Source: Collimonas arenae
GTDB taxonomy: Bacteria; Pseudomonadota; Gammaproteobacteria; Burkholderiales; Burkholderiaceae_D
Reading direction: 5' to 3'
Length of the DNA: 64,000 nt
NCBI RefSeq assembly: GCF_001584165.1
Contig: NZ_CP013233.1
Span: 4,348,620-4,412,619 of the forward strand
The notes under the pieces are model-generated. The model saw only the letters and a program-made list of their open reading frames with translations, searched no databases and had not been told where the DNA came from. This document shows, piece after piece, positions 45,901 through 55,254 of the stretch (the first letter of the stretch is position 1; every line of letters starts with the position of its first letter). The position numbers were made by a program, and so were the translations under genes.

Positions 45901-47617
45901 AAACAGCAATGTGACATCGCTGTCGACATCGACTTCGACTGGTCTGAGCACTGCGAACAGCAACGTGGCATCGTTGTCGACTTCGACTTCTACCGGTCTG
46001 AGCACGACGAATAGCAATGTTGATTCGCTGTCGACCTCTACTTCGACCGGTTTGAGCACGACCAACAGCAGCGTGGCGTCGCTGTCAACGTCGACTTCTA
46101 CCGGCCTGAGCACGATCAACAGCAACGTCGGTTCACTGTCGAGCGGCCTGAGCACTACGAACAGCAACGTGGCATCGTTGTCGACTTCGACTTCTACCGG
46201 TCTGAGCACGACGAATAGCAATGTTGATTCGCTGTCGACCTCTACTTCGACCGGTTTGAGCACGACCAACAGCAGCGTGGCGTCGCTGTCAACGTCGACT
46301 TCTACTGGCCTGAGCACGACCAACAGCAATGTGGCATCGCTGTCGACATCTACTTCGACTGGCCTGAGCACGATCAACGGCAATGTCGGTTCACTGTCGA
46401 GCGGCCTGAGTACTACGAACAGCAACGTGGCATCGTTGTCGACTTCGACTTCTACTGGTCTGAGCACGACGAATAGCAATGTTGATTCGCTGTCGACCTC
46501 TACTTCGACCGGTTTGAGCACAACCAGCAGCAACGTGGCATCGCTGTCAACATCTACCTCGATCGGTTTGAGCACAACGAACAGCAGTGTGGCGTCGCTG
46601 TCAACGTCGACCTCGACCGGCCTCAGCACGACCAACAGCAATGTGGCATCGTTGTCAACGTCTACCTCGAGCGGTTTGAGCACAACGAACAGTAGTGTGG
46701 CATCGCTGTCAACCTCGACCTCGACCGGCCTGAGCACGACCAACAGCAATGCCGCATCGCTATCTACCTCGACTTCGACCGGCCTGAGCACGGCCAACAG
46801 CAGCGTGGCATCACTGTCGACCTCCACCTCGACCGGCATCACTTCGCTGTCAACCGGACTGAGCACGACCAACAGCAATGTGACATCGCTGTCGACCTCG
46901 GCTTCCACCGCAATTGCGGCCGCCAGGTCGCCGATTGCTTCCAGCGAAGGCAACGTATTCGCCGGCGCTGTCGGCGGAGCCGGATCCAATTCACTGGCGG
47001 TAGGCACCAACGCAGTCGCTACCGGCCAGAATTCGACCGCGGCAGGCCAGGGTTCGGTGGCCAATGCTGCCGGCGCAACCGCGCTGGGCGCGGCTGCTAC
47101 TGCAACTGCGGCCAATGCCACGGCAGTTGGCGCGGGAGCGCAGGCGACGGCAAGCAATTCAGTTGCGGTGGGCGCTAATTCGGTAGCGAACGAAGCCAAC
47201 ACGATGTCGGTCGGGTCCGCCGGCAACGAACGCCGCGTCACGAATGTCGCTGCAGGGGTCAATCCTACCGACGCGGTCAATGTCTCGCAGATGAATGCAG
47301 GAATCGGCAATGCCGTGACGCAATCGAACCAGTACACCGACAGCCGCGTCCAGGGCCTGCAGAATACGGTCGATTCCAACCGGCGCGACGCCGACGGCGG
47401 CACTGCCGCGGCGATGGCTGTTGCCGGATTGCCGCAGCCAACCTCGCCCGGGATGAACATGGTGTCGCTGGCGGGCAGTACTTATCAAGGGCAGACCGGA
47501 CTGGCGCTGGGCATATCGACGGTTTCCGAAAATGGACGCTGGGTCTATAAGGCTGCCGCAACATCGAACAGCCGCGGCAAGACGGGAGCCGTGGTAGGCG
47601 CCGGCTTCCAGTGGTAA
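42953..47617 (+). CDS. Trimeric autotransporter adhesin (YadA-like)
   Basis: This 1554-residue protein starts with an extended signal peptide, [20 protein letters not shown], then a hydrophobic core ending near VLAAP. Residues about 60-240 form a YadA-type head ([20 protein letters not shown]). A neck follows ([20 protein letters not shown]). A very long stalk of 18-residue Ser/Thr-rich repeats (core [18 protein letters not shown], well over 30 copies) is broken by further head and neck modules near residues 730-860. The C-terminus is a YadA anchor, [17 protein letters not shown] to VGAGFQW. It forms trimeric surface fibres for adhesion. Flanking BamE-like proteins fit an assembly role. Confidence 0.92.
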   Translation: MNKIYRIVYSRVLGNWVVASELTKGTGKSSCSAKNAILSTLLAGTTMLVSMPETVLAAPTISGNDQSFTIGSATASDPTCIAIGASGSFGATANCSGPDSLAIGNASAATGQAALAVGMGANAAGFFSAAVGPQARASGDNSFAGGAQANSSGASSVALGHGTTATASSSVALGDGSTATVGGSVALGSSATTTSAASAATGGTGSVSNATIGGTTYGTFAGASSANGVISVGATGAERRIQNVAAGLIGATSTDAINGSQLYTVASTLDSNIVSLSTSTSTGLSTTNSNVASLSTSTSTGLSTTNSNVASLSTSTSTGLSTTNSSVASLSTSTSTGITSLSTGLSSTNSNVASLSSSTSTGLSTAKSGISSLSTGLANSVQYDDASHTKVTLGGVGATAPVTLTNVAAGVNPTDAVNFSQLSSLSTSTSTGLSSVAGGNASLSTSLSTTNSNVTSLSTSTSTGLSTTNSNVSSLSTSTSTGLSTTNSNVTSLSTSTSTGLSTTNSSVASLSTSTSTGITSLSTGLSTTNSSVASLSTSTSTGITSLSTGLSTANSNVTSLSTSTSTGLSTTNSSVASLSTSTSTGLSTTNSNVASLSTSTSTGITSLSTGLSTTNSNVASLSTSTSTGLSTTNSSVASLSTSTSTGITSLSTGLSTTNSNVASLSTSTSTGLSTTNSSVASLSTSTSSGITSLSTGISTIQTNTNALGNSTASALGGGASYDPATGAISAPSYTMYNANGTTSTVNNVGAAIDSINSQGIKYFHANSTGVDSIASGTDAVAIGTGAVAVDNNAVALGANSVTAAPNPTASAVIGGQTYNFAGANPASVVSVGAPGSERQVTNVAAGQISATSTDAINGSQLYATNTALTSLSSSVGSVTSQLGSLSTGLSTTNSNVDSLSTSTSTGLSTTNSNVSSLSTSTSTGLSTTNSNVSALSTSTSTGLSTTNSNVSSLSTSTSTGLSTTNSNVSSLSTSTSTGLSTTNSNVTSLSTSTSTGLSTANSNVASLSTSTSTGLSTTNSNVDSLSTSTSTGLSTTNSSVASLSTSTSTGLSTINSNVGSLSSGLSTTNSNVASLSTSTSTGLSTTNSNVDSLSTSTSTGLSTTNSSVASLSTSTSTGLSTTNSNVASLSTSTSTGLSTINGNVGSLSSGLSTTNSNVASLSTSTSTGLSTTNSNVDSLSTSTSTGLSTTSSNVASLSTSTSIGLSTTNSSVASLSTSTSTGLSTTNSNVASLSTSTSSGLSTTNSSVASLSTSTSTGLSTTNSNAASLSTSTSTGLSTANSSVASLSTSTSTGITSLSTGLSTTNSNVTSLSTSASTAIAAARSPIASSEGNVFAGAVGGAGSNSLAVGTNAVATGQNSTAAGQGSVANAAGATALGAAATATAANATAVGAGAQATASNSVAVGANSVANEANTMSVGSAGNERRVTNVAAGVNPTDAVNVSQMNAGIGNAVTQSNQYTDSRVQGLQNTVDSNRRDADGGTAAAMAVAGLPQPTSPGMNMVSLAGSTYQGQTGLALGISTVSENGRWVYKAAATSNSRGKTGAVVGAGFQW

Positions 47618-47625
47618 CGATGAAA

Positions 47626-47659
47626 GCCATGGCTTGCGCCGAATCGGACAAGCCATGGC
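47626..47659 (+). terminator. Strong hairpin directly after the adhesin gene
   Basis: GCCATGGCTTG and CAAGCCATGGC are perfect 11-bp arms around a 12-nt loop, beginning 9 bases after the adhesin stop. No T-run follows, so it may be a pausing or mRNA-protecting structure rather than a full terminator. The BamE-like gene begins 36 bases later. Confidence 0.55.
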
Positions 47660-47694
47660 GTCAAGCAGCTCAACGCGTTTGCAGGAAGAAAAAG

Positions 47695-48093
47695 ATGAAA
47701 CAACAATCGAACACGCTGCGCGGCATGCGCACAGCTGCATTCGCAGGCGCGCTGTTGACGGCCGCCTGCGCTGCATCGGCGCAAGATGAAGCCGTCAGTT
47801 TCCCGGATCCTGCCTCTGCCTATCTGCAGGAAGGCAGTTTCGTATCGCTTGAAAACCTGCGCAATGTCGCTCCCGGCCTGACAAAAAACCAGGTGCGTGA
47901 ATTGCTGGGATCGCCGCACTTCAGCGAAGGCGTTTTTGGCGTGAAGACCTGGAACTATATTTTCCATTTCCGGCGCGGCGGCGAGATCGTCACGTGTCAA
48001 TACCTGGTGCAATACGACGACGGCAAGCTGCTTCGCAGCACTTACTGGAATCGGCAGGAATGCGAAGATATTGCAAAAACAGGTACGCCTTGA
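47695..48093 (+). CDS. BamE/SmpA-OmlA family small exported protein
   Basis: 132 residues from the ATG at 47695 (MKQQSNTLRGMRTAAFAGAL), preceded by AGGAAG. The signal peptide ends AACAASAQ. The cysteine could allow lipidation, but the lipobox is weak. The body LRNVAPGLTKNQVRELLGSP, then HFSEGVFGVKTWNYIFHFR closely parallels the BamE part of the protein at 41013. BamE belongs to the beta-barrel assembly machinery. This paralogue follows the adhesin and probably supports its insertion, or is co-regulated with it. Confidence 0.85.
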   Translation: MKQQSNTLRGMRTAAFAGALLTAACAASAQDEAVSFPDPASAYLQEGSFVSLENLRNVAPGLTKNQVRELLGSPHFSEGVFGVKTWNYIFHFRRGGEIVTCQYLVQYDDGKLLRSTYWNRQECEDIAKTGTP

Positions 48094-48162
48094 TTCACAT
48101 TTTCAAAAAACCGGAGTGGCGATCCGGCGGATTCATGAGCACGAAGCGGATTGCCGGCCGGG

Positions 48163-48222
48163 GTAGGCGCCGGCTTCCAGTGGTAACGAAACAGACCATG
48201 ACGGATGCAAGCATCTGTCATG
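48163..48222 (+). repeat. Duplicate of the adhesin gene's 3' end plus a hairpin
   Basis: Twenty-seven bases from 48163 repeat 47594-47620 exactly, covering the last adhesin codons (GAGFQW) and its stop. They are followed at 48197-48222 by a hairpin (CATGACGGAT / ATCTGTCATG). This looks like the tail of a lost second adhesin gene or a recombination footprint. Confidence 0.65.
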
Positions 48223-48257
48223 AGGCTAACATCCTGAACGTCAAACGCCGCCCCCGG

Positions 48258-49903
48258 TGTCAGAATAGTTGTCGCGTCATCTGATTGATTGAAATCATAT
48301 CCGGGGGCGGGCAAAAGAAGAACGAGTGAAGAAGTATTCAGCAGAACGAAAAGAAGCACTCATGAGGCGGATGATGCCGCCGGAGAACAAGCTGGTTTCT
48401 CAACTGGCTCGTGAGAGCGGTATCACCGAGCAAACGCTTTATACTTGGCGCCGTCAACTTCGGAATCAAGGAATGCCAGTGCCGGGTAGTGGGAAAAATG
48501 CTGAGGAATGGACCTCAGAAGACAAGTTTGCAGTCGTGCTTGAAACAGCGGCGTTGAACGCGGTCGAGCTGGCCGAGTATTGCCGCCGCAAGGGCCTGTT
48601 CGCCGAGCAGATCGCTGCGTGGCGGGCTGCTTGCAGCTCGGCCAATGCGAGCGTAGCTCAACAGGCGCGTGGTCAGCGCGAGCAATCGAAAGGTGACAAG
48701 AAACGCATCCGGCAACTGGAAAAGGAATTGCTTCGCAAAGAGAAAGCCCTGACGGAAGCCGCCGCGCTGTTGATTCTGCGAAAAAAGCCCAGGCGATCTG
48801 GGGGACAAAGAGGAAGACTGATCAGCGTCCCAGATCGCCTGTTATGTGTATCGTTGATTCGCGAAGCCGCAGCGGCTGGCAGCCGCTTGCACAAGGCATG
48901 TGCCGAGCTCAATCTAAGCTTGCGTACATTTCAGCGTTGGGTGCGCGATGGCGATGATGCCGTTTCCGCCGACAGCCGCACGACCAATATGCGGCCCGCG
49001 CCGGCAAACAAGCTGAGCGAGGACGAGCGCGCGCAGATTCTGGCCGTTGCCAACAGCGAGGAATTTGCCAGCATGCCGCCAAGCCAGATCGTGCCGACGC
49101 TGGCGGACAGGGGCGAGTATGTGGCGTCGGAATCGAGCTTCTACCGAGTCTTGAAACAGGCGTCGCAGCAGCATCATCGGGGCCGGGCGAAGAAGCCATC
49201 GAACCGCGTGGTGACCAGTCATTGCGCCAGCGGTCCGAACGAGGTGTGGAGCTGGGATATCACCTGGTTGCCGGCAGCAGTGAAAGGGCAATATTACTAT
49301 TGGTACATGATGCTCGACGTCTTCAGCAGCAAGATCGTCGGCCACGAAGTGCACACGGCTGAATCGGCAGAGCTGGCGTCGCGTTTAATGCGCCGCACCA
49401 GCTTGGCGGAAGGACTGGCGGGACGCAAGCTGGTGCTTCATTCGGATAACGGCAGTCCGATGAAGGGTGCCACCATGCTTGCCACCCTGGAGCATCTGGG
49501 CGTGGCAGCGTCGTTTAGTCGGCCGCGTGTGAGCAACGACAATCCTTACGCAGAGTCGCTGTTCCGCACCTGCAAGTACCGTCCTGATTACCCGAACAAG
49601 CCGTTCGGCAGTCTGGAAGAAGCGCAAGTATGGACACAGCAATTCGTGCGTTGGTACAACCAGGATCACAAGCACAGCGGCTTGAAGTTTGTCACACCGG
49701 CGCAGCGCCACAACGGACAGGCAGAGGCCATTCTGAAGCAGCGTGAACAGGTTTATCGTGAGGCCAAGCGTCGGAATCCCCAGCGATGGGCGCAACATAC
49801 GAGGAACTGGAAACTGGACGACCAGGTCTGGCTTAATCCGGAACGGATTCAGCCAGAAGCATTAAAGCAGGCGGCTTGAGATGACGCGACAACTAGTTTG
49901 ACA
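48258..49903 (+). mobile_element. IS3-family insertion sequence, complete
   Basis: About 1646 bp bounded by imperfect inverted repeats: left TGTCAGAATAGTTGTCGCGT and right (reverse complement) TGTCAAACTAGTTGTCGCGT, continuing CATCT on both. It contains one transposase gene. No target duplication is obvious. An 89-bp copy of its left end, including seven bases outside the repeat, occurs inverted at 55909-55997. Confidence 0.85.
48326..49879 (+). CDS. IS3-family transposase
   Basis: A 517-residue single-frame OrfAB protein from a GTG at 48326. The N-terminus has a helix-turn-helix (LARESGITEQTLYTWRRQL) and a coiled coil (KRIRQLEKELLRKEKALTE). The integrase core has the DDE residues in WSWDITWLP, LHSDNGSPMKG and NPYAESLFRT. 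AAAAAAG at 48781-48787, at the OrfA/OrfB border, is the classical slippage site, although here both parts are already in one frame. It looks active. Confidence 0.92.
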   Translation: MKKYSAERKEALMRRMMPPENKLVSQLARESGITEQTLYTWRRQLRNQGMPVPGSGKNAEEWTSEDKFAVVLETAALNAVELAEYCRRKGLFAEQIAAWRAACSSANASVAQQARGQREQSKGDKKRIRQLEKELLRKEKALTEAAALLILRKKPRRSGGQRGRLISVPDRLLCVSLIREAAAAGSRLHKACAELNLSLRTFQRWVRDGDDAVSADSRTTNMRPAPANKLSEDERAQILAVANSEEFASMPPSQIVPTLADRGEYVASESSFYRVLKQASQQHHRGRAKKPSNRVVTSHCASGPNEVWSWDITWLPAAVKGQYYYWYMMLDVFSSKIVGHEVHTAESAELASRLMRRTSLAEGLAGRKLVLHSDNGSPMKGATMLATLEHLGVAASFSRPRVSNDNPYAESLFRTCKYRPDYPNKPFGSLEEAQVWTQQFVRWYNQDHKHSGLKFVTPAQRHNGQAEAILKQREQVYREAKRRNPQRWAQHTRNWKLDDQVWLNPERIQPEALKQAA

Positions 49904-50003
49904 AACGCTGCTTCGGTGGTGATCATCAACTAATGTCACCTGCCGCCTCATGTCTGTGTATTGCTAGTTTCATTAGCATCGCTGTTTTGCCATATTTGAT
50001 TAA

Positions 50004-50405
50004 ATGCAGAAAGACCCAATGAATTTACGTGACGATCAATGGCAAATACTGGAGCCCTTGATCGAAGGACGCAAGGTTCCTGGCATTCATTGCAAAGATA
50101 ATCGGTTGTTCATAGAAGCGGTACTTTGCGTCACGTTAAATCAGTGTGAGTGGTCTGATCTGCCGCAGAAGTACGGTAAATGGCGTACGGTGTATATGCG
50201 TTTCCGACGCTGGAATACAGCCGGCTTTTGGCGCAGTCTGACAAATAGTAACATTGACAATCAAGAGTTACTGCTGATGCTTGAACAAATCGCCAGCTGC
50301 GGCGACGTGTATAGCCAACGTGCGACGCAGAGGAAATTAATAATATATGGTCGCCGAAAAAATCATTCGGAAATCGGTGCAAGCGCTGACATTGCGCGAC
50401 CATAG
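50004..50405 (+). CDS. Orphan DUF4096 (IS5-type transposase N-terminal domain) protein, second copy
   Basis: 133 residues; the start may be the ATG at 50019 (MNLRDDQWQILEPLIEGRK). It shows the same domain as the protein at 42011: NRLFIEAVLCVTLNQCEWSD and WRTVYMRFRRWNTAGFW, then LLMLEQIASCGDVY. There is no DDE domain and no IS ends. The last 25 residues look unlike the family, so truncation is possible. It lies 100 bp after the IS3 element. Confidence 0.6.
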   Translation: MQKDPMNLRDDQWQILEPLIEGRKVPGIHCKDNRLFIEAVLCVTLNQCEWSDLPQKYGKWRTVYMRFRRWNTAGFWRSLTNSNIDNQELLLMLEQIASCGDVYSQRATQRKLIIYGRRKNHSEIGASADIARP

Positions 50406-50598
50406 CTGTACTTCCGCGGCGCCAAATTGGGAGTGCATTTGTGGTTCTGCCGGTTAAATATTATTCGCAACAACACAGCAATCGTAGTATGAAAAGTGAC
50501 TAACTATGTTGGCTTGTCCGCTGTAGTGAAGTCCTCAATAAATCGTCATCATGCGGCAGATGTACTGATTGAATAAAATTATTTTGCGGGTCTTATCT

Positions 50599-50784
50599 AT
50601 GACCAAATTTGATAAAAGTAATGCTAGTGGTACACCCAACCTCAATGAACTAAGGGTCATCACCATGACGATGGAGGAAGATTACGCGGCCATCAAGCGA
50701 AAGAAAGTCGAGGCGCGTCGCATGCTCGAAGATGTATTAGAAGCCGCAAAGGAACGCCGTGCGACATTCAACTGGACACTTTAA
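50599..50784 (+). CDS. Small charged protein, paralogue of 55610
   Basis: Sixty-one residues from the ATG at 50599 (MTKFDKSNASGTPNLNEL). The core MTMEEDYAAIKRKKVEARRM, followed by LEDVLEAAKERR, aligns with MTMEIYAAIRRKKIEARSM in the 59-residue protein at 55610, so this is a conserved small family. It is highly charged and helical. The function is unknown. Confidence 0.6.
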   Translation: MTKFDKSNASGTPNLNELRVITMTMEEDYAAIKRKKVEARRMLEDVLEAAKERRATFNWTL

Positions 50785-50889
50785 GTAGATTTTCCAGTTG
50801 CATGTACCTATGTGCTGCGTTGTAAATGGTCGTTCCTCCGTGAAAACGATATATAAATCCATAGCACCAAATGAGAATTGAGATGACGC

Positions 50890-52569
50890 ATGGCACCTTC
50901 ACAATTACAACAAGCCGATCCGTCTGTATCACCACAACCCGCCAAAAGGATATATCTAGCGGATTTAATTGCCGGCCTGTCGATTGCAGGCTTGTTGCTA
51001 CCCGAGGCAGTCGCCTATTCCAGTATCGCTAATCTACCACCGCAAACCGGCGTCATCGCGCTGTTCGCCGGCCTGCTGTGCTACGGCCTGTTCGGCAGCA
51101 GCCGCTTTGCGATCGTCTCCGCCACCTCTTCCTCCGCGGCAGTGCTGGCGGCAGCCACCGCCTCCATGGCGAACGGCGACATCGGCTTGCGCATGACGCT
51201 GGCGATCGGCCTGGTGATGATCACCGGCCTGTTTTTCCTGCTGGCGGGACTGGCGCGCATGGGCAGCGTCACCGACTTCATCGCCAAGCCGGTGCTGCGC
51301 GGCTTTGCTTTCGGCCTGGCCATCGTCATCATTCTCAAGCAGTTCGCCGGCGTGGTCGGCGTCCATCCCGAACATAGCGACATGACCCGCTTCATTCCCG
51401 AAATGCTGGCGCAGGCCGGCCGCTGGAACTGGATCAGCGTCGCCGTCATGGCGGCGGCGCTGGCCCTGCTGTTCCTGTTTGCGCGGCTGCGGCGGGTGCC
51501 GGGCGCGCTGCTGGTGATCGTCATCGGCGTCGCCGCCGGCCAGTGGCTCAATCTGCAGCAATATGGCGTCGGCCTGGTCGGCAGCATCCATCTGCAGCTG
51601 GCGGTGCCGACCCTGCCCGTGCTGTCGCGCGCCGACTGGTTGCGTCTGGGTGAACTGGGCTTTGCCATGGGCATGATTCTGTATGCCGAATCGTATGGCG
51701 CGATTCGTAGTTTTGCCATCAAGCATGGCGACACCACCGCGCCCAACCGCGATCTGCTGGCGCTGGGCGCCTCCAACCTGCTGTCCGGCCTGTTCCACGG
51801 CATGCCGGTCGGCGCCGGCTATTCCGCCACCTCCGCCAATGAAGCGGCCGGCGCCACTTCGAGCTTGTCCGGCTGGGTGGCGATGCTGGTGATTCTGGCG
51901 ATCGTGCTGACCTTGCTGCCGGGAATAGCCCTGACGCCGGAACCTGTTCTGGCGGCGATCGTGATTCATGCGGTCAGCCATACTCTTAATCCGATGGTGT
52001 TCCGTCCCTACTTCCAATGGCGCCGCGATCGCCTGGTGGTGATTGCCTCGGTAGTTGCGGTATTGCTGCTGGGTGTACTGGACGGCTTGCTGGTATCGAT
52101 CGCGATCAGCATCTTCATGATGCTGCGACAGTTTTCTCAATCGACCATTTCGGTGCTGGGAAGACTCGGACAAAGTCATGATTTCGTCAATATAGGCACT
52201 CATCCAGAAGCGCAAGCAGTAGTTGGCATCATCATCTTGCGCCCCAATGAGCCGCTGTTCTTTGCCAATGCCGAACGCATCCTGAGCCAAGCGCGCCGTT
52301 CCATCAGCGCTGCCTCCGGCCTGCACACTGTCATCCTCAGCCTGGAAGAATCGCCCGACCTAGACAGCACCAGTCTGGAAGGCTTGCATGATTTTTTCAG
52401 TTTCGTCAGCGCCAGTGGTCTGCGTCTGCTGCTCGCACGCCTCAAGGATCCGGTCTACGACATCATGAAAAATGCTGTCGAGCCTGCATTTCCGGCCGCC
52501 TCTCTCAGCGCCCTGAGCGTTGCCGAGGCCGTGCATTTGACGCTGGCAGATCAGCAAATGACAGCCTAA
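50890..52569 (+). CDS. SulP family anion transporter with STAS domain
   Basis: This 559-residue SLC26/SulP permease has GLSIAGLLLPEAVAYSSIANLP in the first helices and GLFGSSRFAIVSATSSSAAV next, as in the family. NLLSGLFHGMPVGAGYSATS, then NEAAGATSS near residue 300 follows. A cytoplasmic STAS domain lies at about 440-555. It would import or exchange sulfate, bicarbonate or a dicarboxylate; the substrate cannot be told. The GC of this gene is clearly higher than its neighbours. It stands alone. Confidence 0.9.
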   Translation: MAPSQLQQADPSVSPQPAKRIYLADLIAGLSIAGLLLPEAVAYSSIANLPPQTGVIALFAGLLCYGLFGSSRFAIVSATSSSAAVLAAATASMANGDIGLRMTLAIGLVMITGLFFLLAGLARMGSVTDFIAKPVLRGFAFGLAIVIILKQFAGVVGVHPEHSDMTRFIPEMLAQAGRWNWISVAVMAAALALLFLFARLRRVPGALLVIVIGVAAGQWLNLQQYGVGLVGSIHLQLAVPTLPVLSRADWLRLGELGFAMGMILYAESYGAIRSFAIKHGDTTAPNRDLLALGASNLLSGLFHGMPVGAGYSATSANEAAGATSSLSGWVAMLVILAIVLTLLPGIALTPEPVLAAIVIHAVSHTLNPMVFRPYFQWRRDRLVVIASVVAVLLLGVLDGLLVSIAISIFMMLRQFSQSTISVLGRLGQSHDFVNIGTHPEAQAVVGIIILRPNEPLFFANAERILSQARRSISAASGLHTVILSLEESPDLDSTSLEGLHDFFSFVSASGLRLLLARLKDPVYDIMKNAVEPAFPAASLSALSVAEAVHLTLADQQMTA

Positions 52570-52804
52570 ACAATCGCAAGCCAATCCAGAGAATAAGCAC
52601 TCGCGCATGGTGGAAAATATTGGCAGCGAAGTTTCAATCTCGAAAATCTTCATTCCATGGAAATGACATTAGGTGCGCGGAATATTACATTCAATAACAC
52701 ATTCTGCTTTTATCTATCTGTAACAATTCCGCGAATATTTTTGATGACGTTTGCGTTATGCTTGTCGCGCGACTTATTGATGTACAAATTTAAAAGGAAA
52801 TGTC

Positions 52805-53050
52805 ATGGGTTTTATTGCTTGGTTGATAGTTGGTGCGATTGCAGGATGGTTAGCAGGGGTTGTCGTCAAAGGCGGTGGCTTCGGTGTGTTGGTTGACATC
52901 ATCGTTGGTATCGTCGGCGCTTTCATCGGCGGTTGGTTGGCCGGAGCATTGGGGATTCACATCGGCGACGGCCTGTTGGCATCGATTGTGACTGCCACCG
53001 TGGGGGCCGTGATCCTGTTATTTATTCTGCGCCTCATCAAGCGTGCCTGA
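52805..53050 (+). CDS. GlsB/YeaQ/YmgE family stress membrane protein
   Basis: This 81-residue protein has three glycine-rich helices: GFIAWLIVGAIAGWLAG, then IIVGIVGAFIGGWLAGALG and LLASIVTATVGAVILLFIL. It ends basic (RLIKRA). AAAGGAAA precedes the ATG. The family is a transglycosylase-associated-type small inner-membrane protein induced by stress; its exact function is unknown. Confidence 0.9.
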   Translation: MGFIAWLIVGAIAGWLAGVVVKGGGFGVLVDIIVGIVGAFIGGWLAGALGIHIGDGLLASIVTATVGAVILLFILRLIKRA

Positions 53051-53213
53051 GTCGTATTGAAAGCGCAAACGAGTGATAGATAAGCCTCGCATAAATTGCA
53101 GCAGAGACCGGTTAATTTTGCTGGCGCATGCGTTGTGCCGGCAAGTAACCCGTTACTGATACCGCATTGACAAATTTAGATAACGTAACGCCCTCTTTTT
53201 GGAGAATTTTGAG

Positions 53214-54788
53214 ATGAGTATGAACCTGCTACAACTTACGCAAACCGCACTGGGCGGGCAAGTGATTCAACGCATAAGCGCCCATTATGGGATTGACGCT
53301 AGCAAAGCGACGACTGTCTTTGATACTTTGGTGCCAACCCTGATTGGCTCTGTCGTGAAAAAGGCTGACACACCTGAGGGAGCGCGGGCGCTCTATTCGG
53401 CCATCATGTCTCCTAAAGTTGATCCTAACATTGGCACCAATTTGGTCAGCGTCATCGACAATCCAGTGTCCCTAAGTAACTTGGGGAAAATCGGTGAAGA
53501 ACACACCGTCCACTTGCTCGGCGACAAAGCCGGGGATGTAACAAATGCTGTTGCTCAGCACACCGGTGTGGGAATCAGCACCGTAACATCAATGACGTGC
53601 GTGGCCGCAGCCACCCTGTTTGGTTTGATCAAAAATCACTTGCAAGCGAGTAAAGGCGGGCAGCACACGTTAATTTCTACGCTCGAACACCAAGTACCAT
53701 TCATCCAGGGCAAATTGCCTGAGGGCGTGTGGGCGGCGTTGGGCCTGGGTACTGTAGCGGCATTTTTCAACGGCATTGGCAGCAAACTCAAAAACACGCT
53801 GTCAGCCTTTCATGTGCAAATGCCACAAGCTGCGCATCCAAGCACAAGCGTTAGCCAAGCACCTGAAAAAAAATCAGGCCTGGCAAAATTTTGGTGGCTC
53901 TGGTTGTTGTTGGCCTTGGCTGCATTGCTATTTTTGATGCGCGGTTGCAATAAGGAATCGACACCAGCACCGGCGCCGGTCGTAACGCCACCTGCTGCGG
54001 TCTCTGCCGCACCGGATAAGTCTCCTGTACTGTCGTTGACCACTGATAAAGACGGTAAAGCTACGGTAGTTGCCACCGTCGGTAGCGAAGCTGAGAAAAC
54101 TGCGATTATGGACGACTTGAAAAAGGTTTATGGCGATGCGGTGAGCGCCGACATTAAAGTTGATGCGGCGACTAAGCCTGCTGACTGGATCGGCAAATTA
54201 CCTGATTTATTGCCGACCATCAAATTGCCGAACGCAGAATTGACGATCAAGGGCAACAATATTGAAATCGGCGGCGCCGCAACTGATCCTAAACTGGCCT
54301 TGCTGGATAAGACCAAGACGCTCTTTGGTAGTGCTTATACCGTCTCCCTGTTCGACCTGTCCGAAGCCGTGGCCAATAGCAAGAAAAAATTTGAGGATGC
54401 ACTAGCTGCACTCAAACCAGGTACCTGCACGACGGCCGACGTGGTGAAAGCAATGAATATCTATGCATTTAATTTTGCTTCCGGTTCCTTTGTTATTCCG
54501 AAGGAAGATGTCCTGGAGTTTGCCAAAGCGGTGACAGCCATCAAGGATTGCGCCAAGGATGCAAAACTGGAAATCGGCGGCCATACCGATAATGTAGGGT
54601 CTTCTGCCGTCAATATGGGATTGTCGCAATCGCGTGCCAATGCTGTGCGTGATTTCTTTGTGTCCAAAGGCATTGCTGCCACCGCGTTCACGACCAAGGC
54701 ATACGGGGACTCCAAACCTATTGGTGACAACGATACCGCTACTGGCCGCTTCCAAAATCGTCGGATTGAGTTTGTCGAAAACAAGTAA
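53214..54788 (+). CDS. DUF937-OmpA domain protein
   Basis: 524 residues from the ATG at 53214 (MSMNLLQLTQTALGGQVIQR), with GGAG upstream. Residues 1-200 match DUF937 (helical, Gly-rich). One membrane helix follows (FWWLWLLLALAALLFLMRGC, about 225-245), then a Pro/Ala linker and BON-like repeats (about 265-385). The C-terminal OmpA domain has LEIGGHTDNVGSSAVNMGLS and GRFQNRRIEFVENK. It probably spans the inner membrane and binds peptidoglycan. Such proteins are common in beta-proteobacteria; the function is unknown. Confidence 0.85.
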   Translation: MSMNLLQLTQTALGGQVIQRISAHYGIDASKATTVFDTLVPTLIGSVVKKADTPEGARALYSAIMSPKVDPNIGTNLVSVIDNPVSLSNLGKIGEEHTVHLLGDKAGDVTNAVAQHTGVGISTVTSMTCVAAATLFGLIKNHLQASKGGQHTLISTLEHQVPFIQGKLPEGVWAALGLGTVAAFFNGIGSKLKNTLSAFHVQMPQAAHPSTSVSQAPEKKSGLAKFWWLWLLLALAALLFLMRGCNKESTPAPAPVVTPPAAVSAAPDKSPVLSLTTDKDGKATVVATVGSEAEKTAIMDDLKKVYGDAVSADIKVDAATKPADWIGKLPDLLPTIKLPNAELTIKGNNIEIGGAATDPKLALLDKTKTLFGSAYTVSLFDLSEAVANSKKKFEDALAALKPGTCTTADVVKAMNIYAFNFASGSFVIPKEDVLEFAKAVTAIKDCAKDAKLEIGGHTDNVGSSAVNMGLSQSRANAVRDFFVSKGIAATAFTTKAYGDSKPIGDNDTATGRFQNRRIEFVENK

Positions 54789-55032
54789 TTTGAGGGGGCA
54801 TTAAAAGGATGCTGGCGCGGGGATAAGTTGGGGTTCAATAAGTTGCGATTAATGCTTACCAACGCCTACCGAACCCCGCGCCTGGTGCTTTGATTTATCT
54901 CGAGAAGGAATAAGTGATGGCATGGAATCCACGGACATCAGGAGACTGCAAAGATTTTGTGGATGATGAATTTTTAAATTGCGGCAATCATGCCGCTTTG
55001 GGGCAATTTAGCGCGGTCTTAGGGAGATAATA

Positions 55033-55254
55033 ATGTTTAAAATTAACAAAACCATTGTGGCAATTTTGGTTACTGGCGCCTCGGTGCTTGCTGCGGCATG
55101 TCCGGCAGAAGCCTCAACCAAAGGGATGCATCGCGTTGGTGGTCATGGTCCACACGGAAAAGGCAGCCATTACGTTAAGTCACACCATAACAATGGCATG
55201 CATATCGTCGGCGGCCACGGCCCGCATCATAAGGGCGGCCACATGGTGAAGTAA
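55033..55254 (+). CDS. Small secreted His/Gly-rich protein with an internal repeat
   Basis: Seventy-three residues with a signal peptide (MFKINKTIVAILVTGASVLA to PAEAS) and GGGAG upstream. The mature part is two copies of GMHRVGGHGPHGKGSHYVK / GMHIVGGHGPHHKGGHMVK. About a quarter of the mature residues are histidine, so metal binding is plausible. It is not recognised as a named family. Confidence 0.75.
   Translation: MFKINKTIVAILVTGASVLAAACPAEASTKGMHRVGGHGPHGKGSHYVKSHHNNGMHIVGGHGPHHKGGHMVK

Noticed and set aside
43780..46910. Regular direct repeats that could suggest a CRISPR array
   Set aside because: The repeats are in-frame coding repeats without distinct spacers, and no cas genes are present.
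45469..47460. A 663-codon open frame antisense to the adhesin stalk, and a 289-codon one at 44212-45081
   Set aside because: They mirror the 54-bp adhesin repeats and give a monotonous Val/Asp/Leu pattern; the sense frame has ESPR, head, neck and anchor domains.
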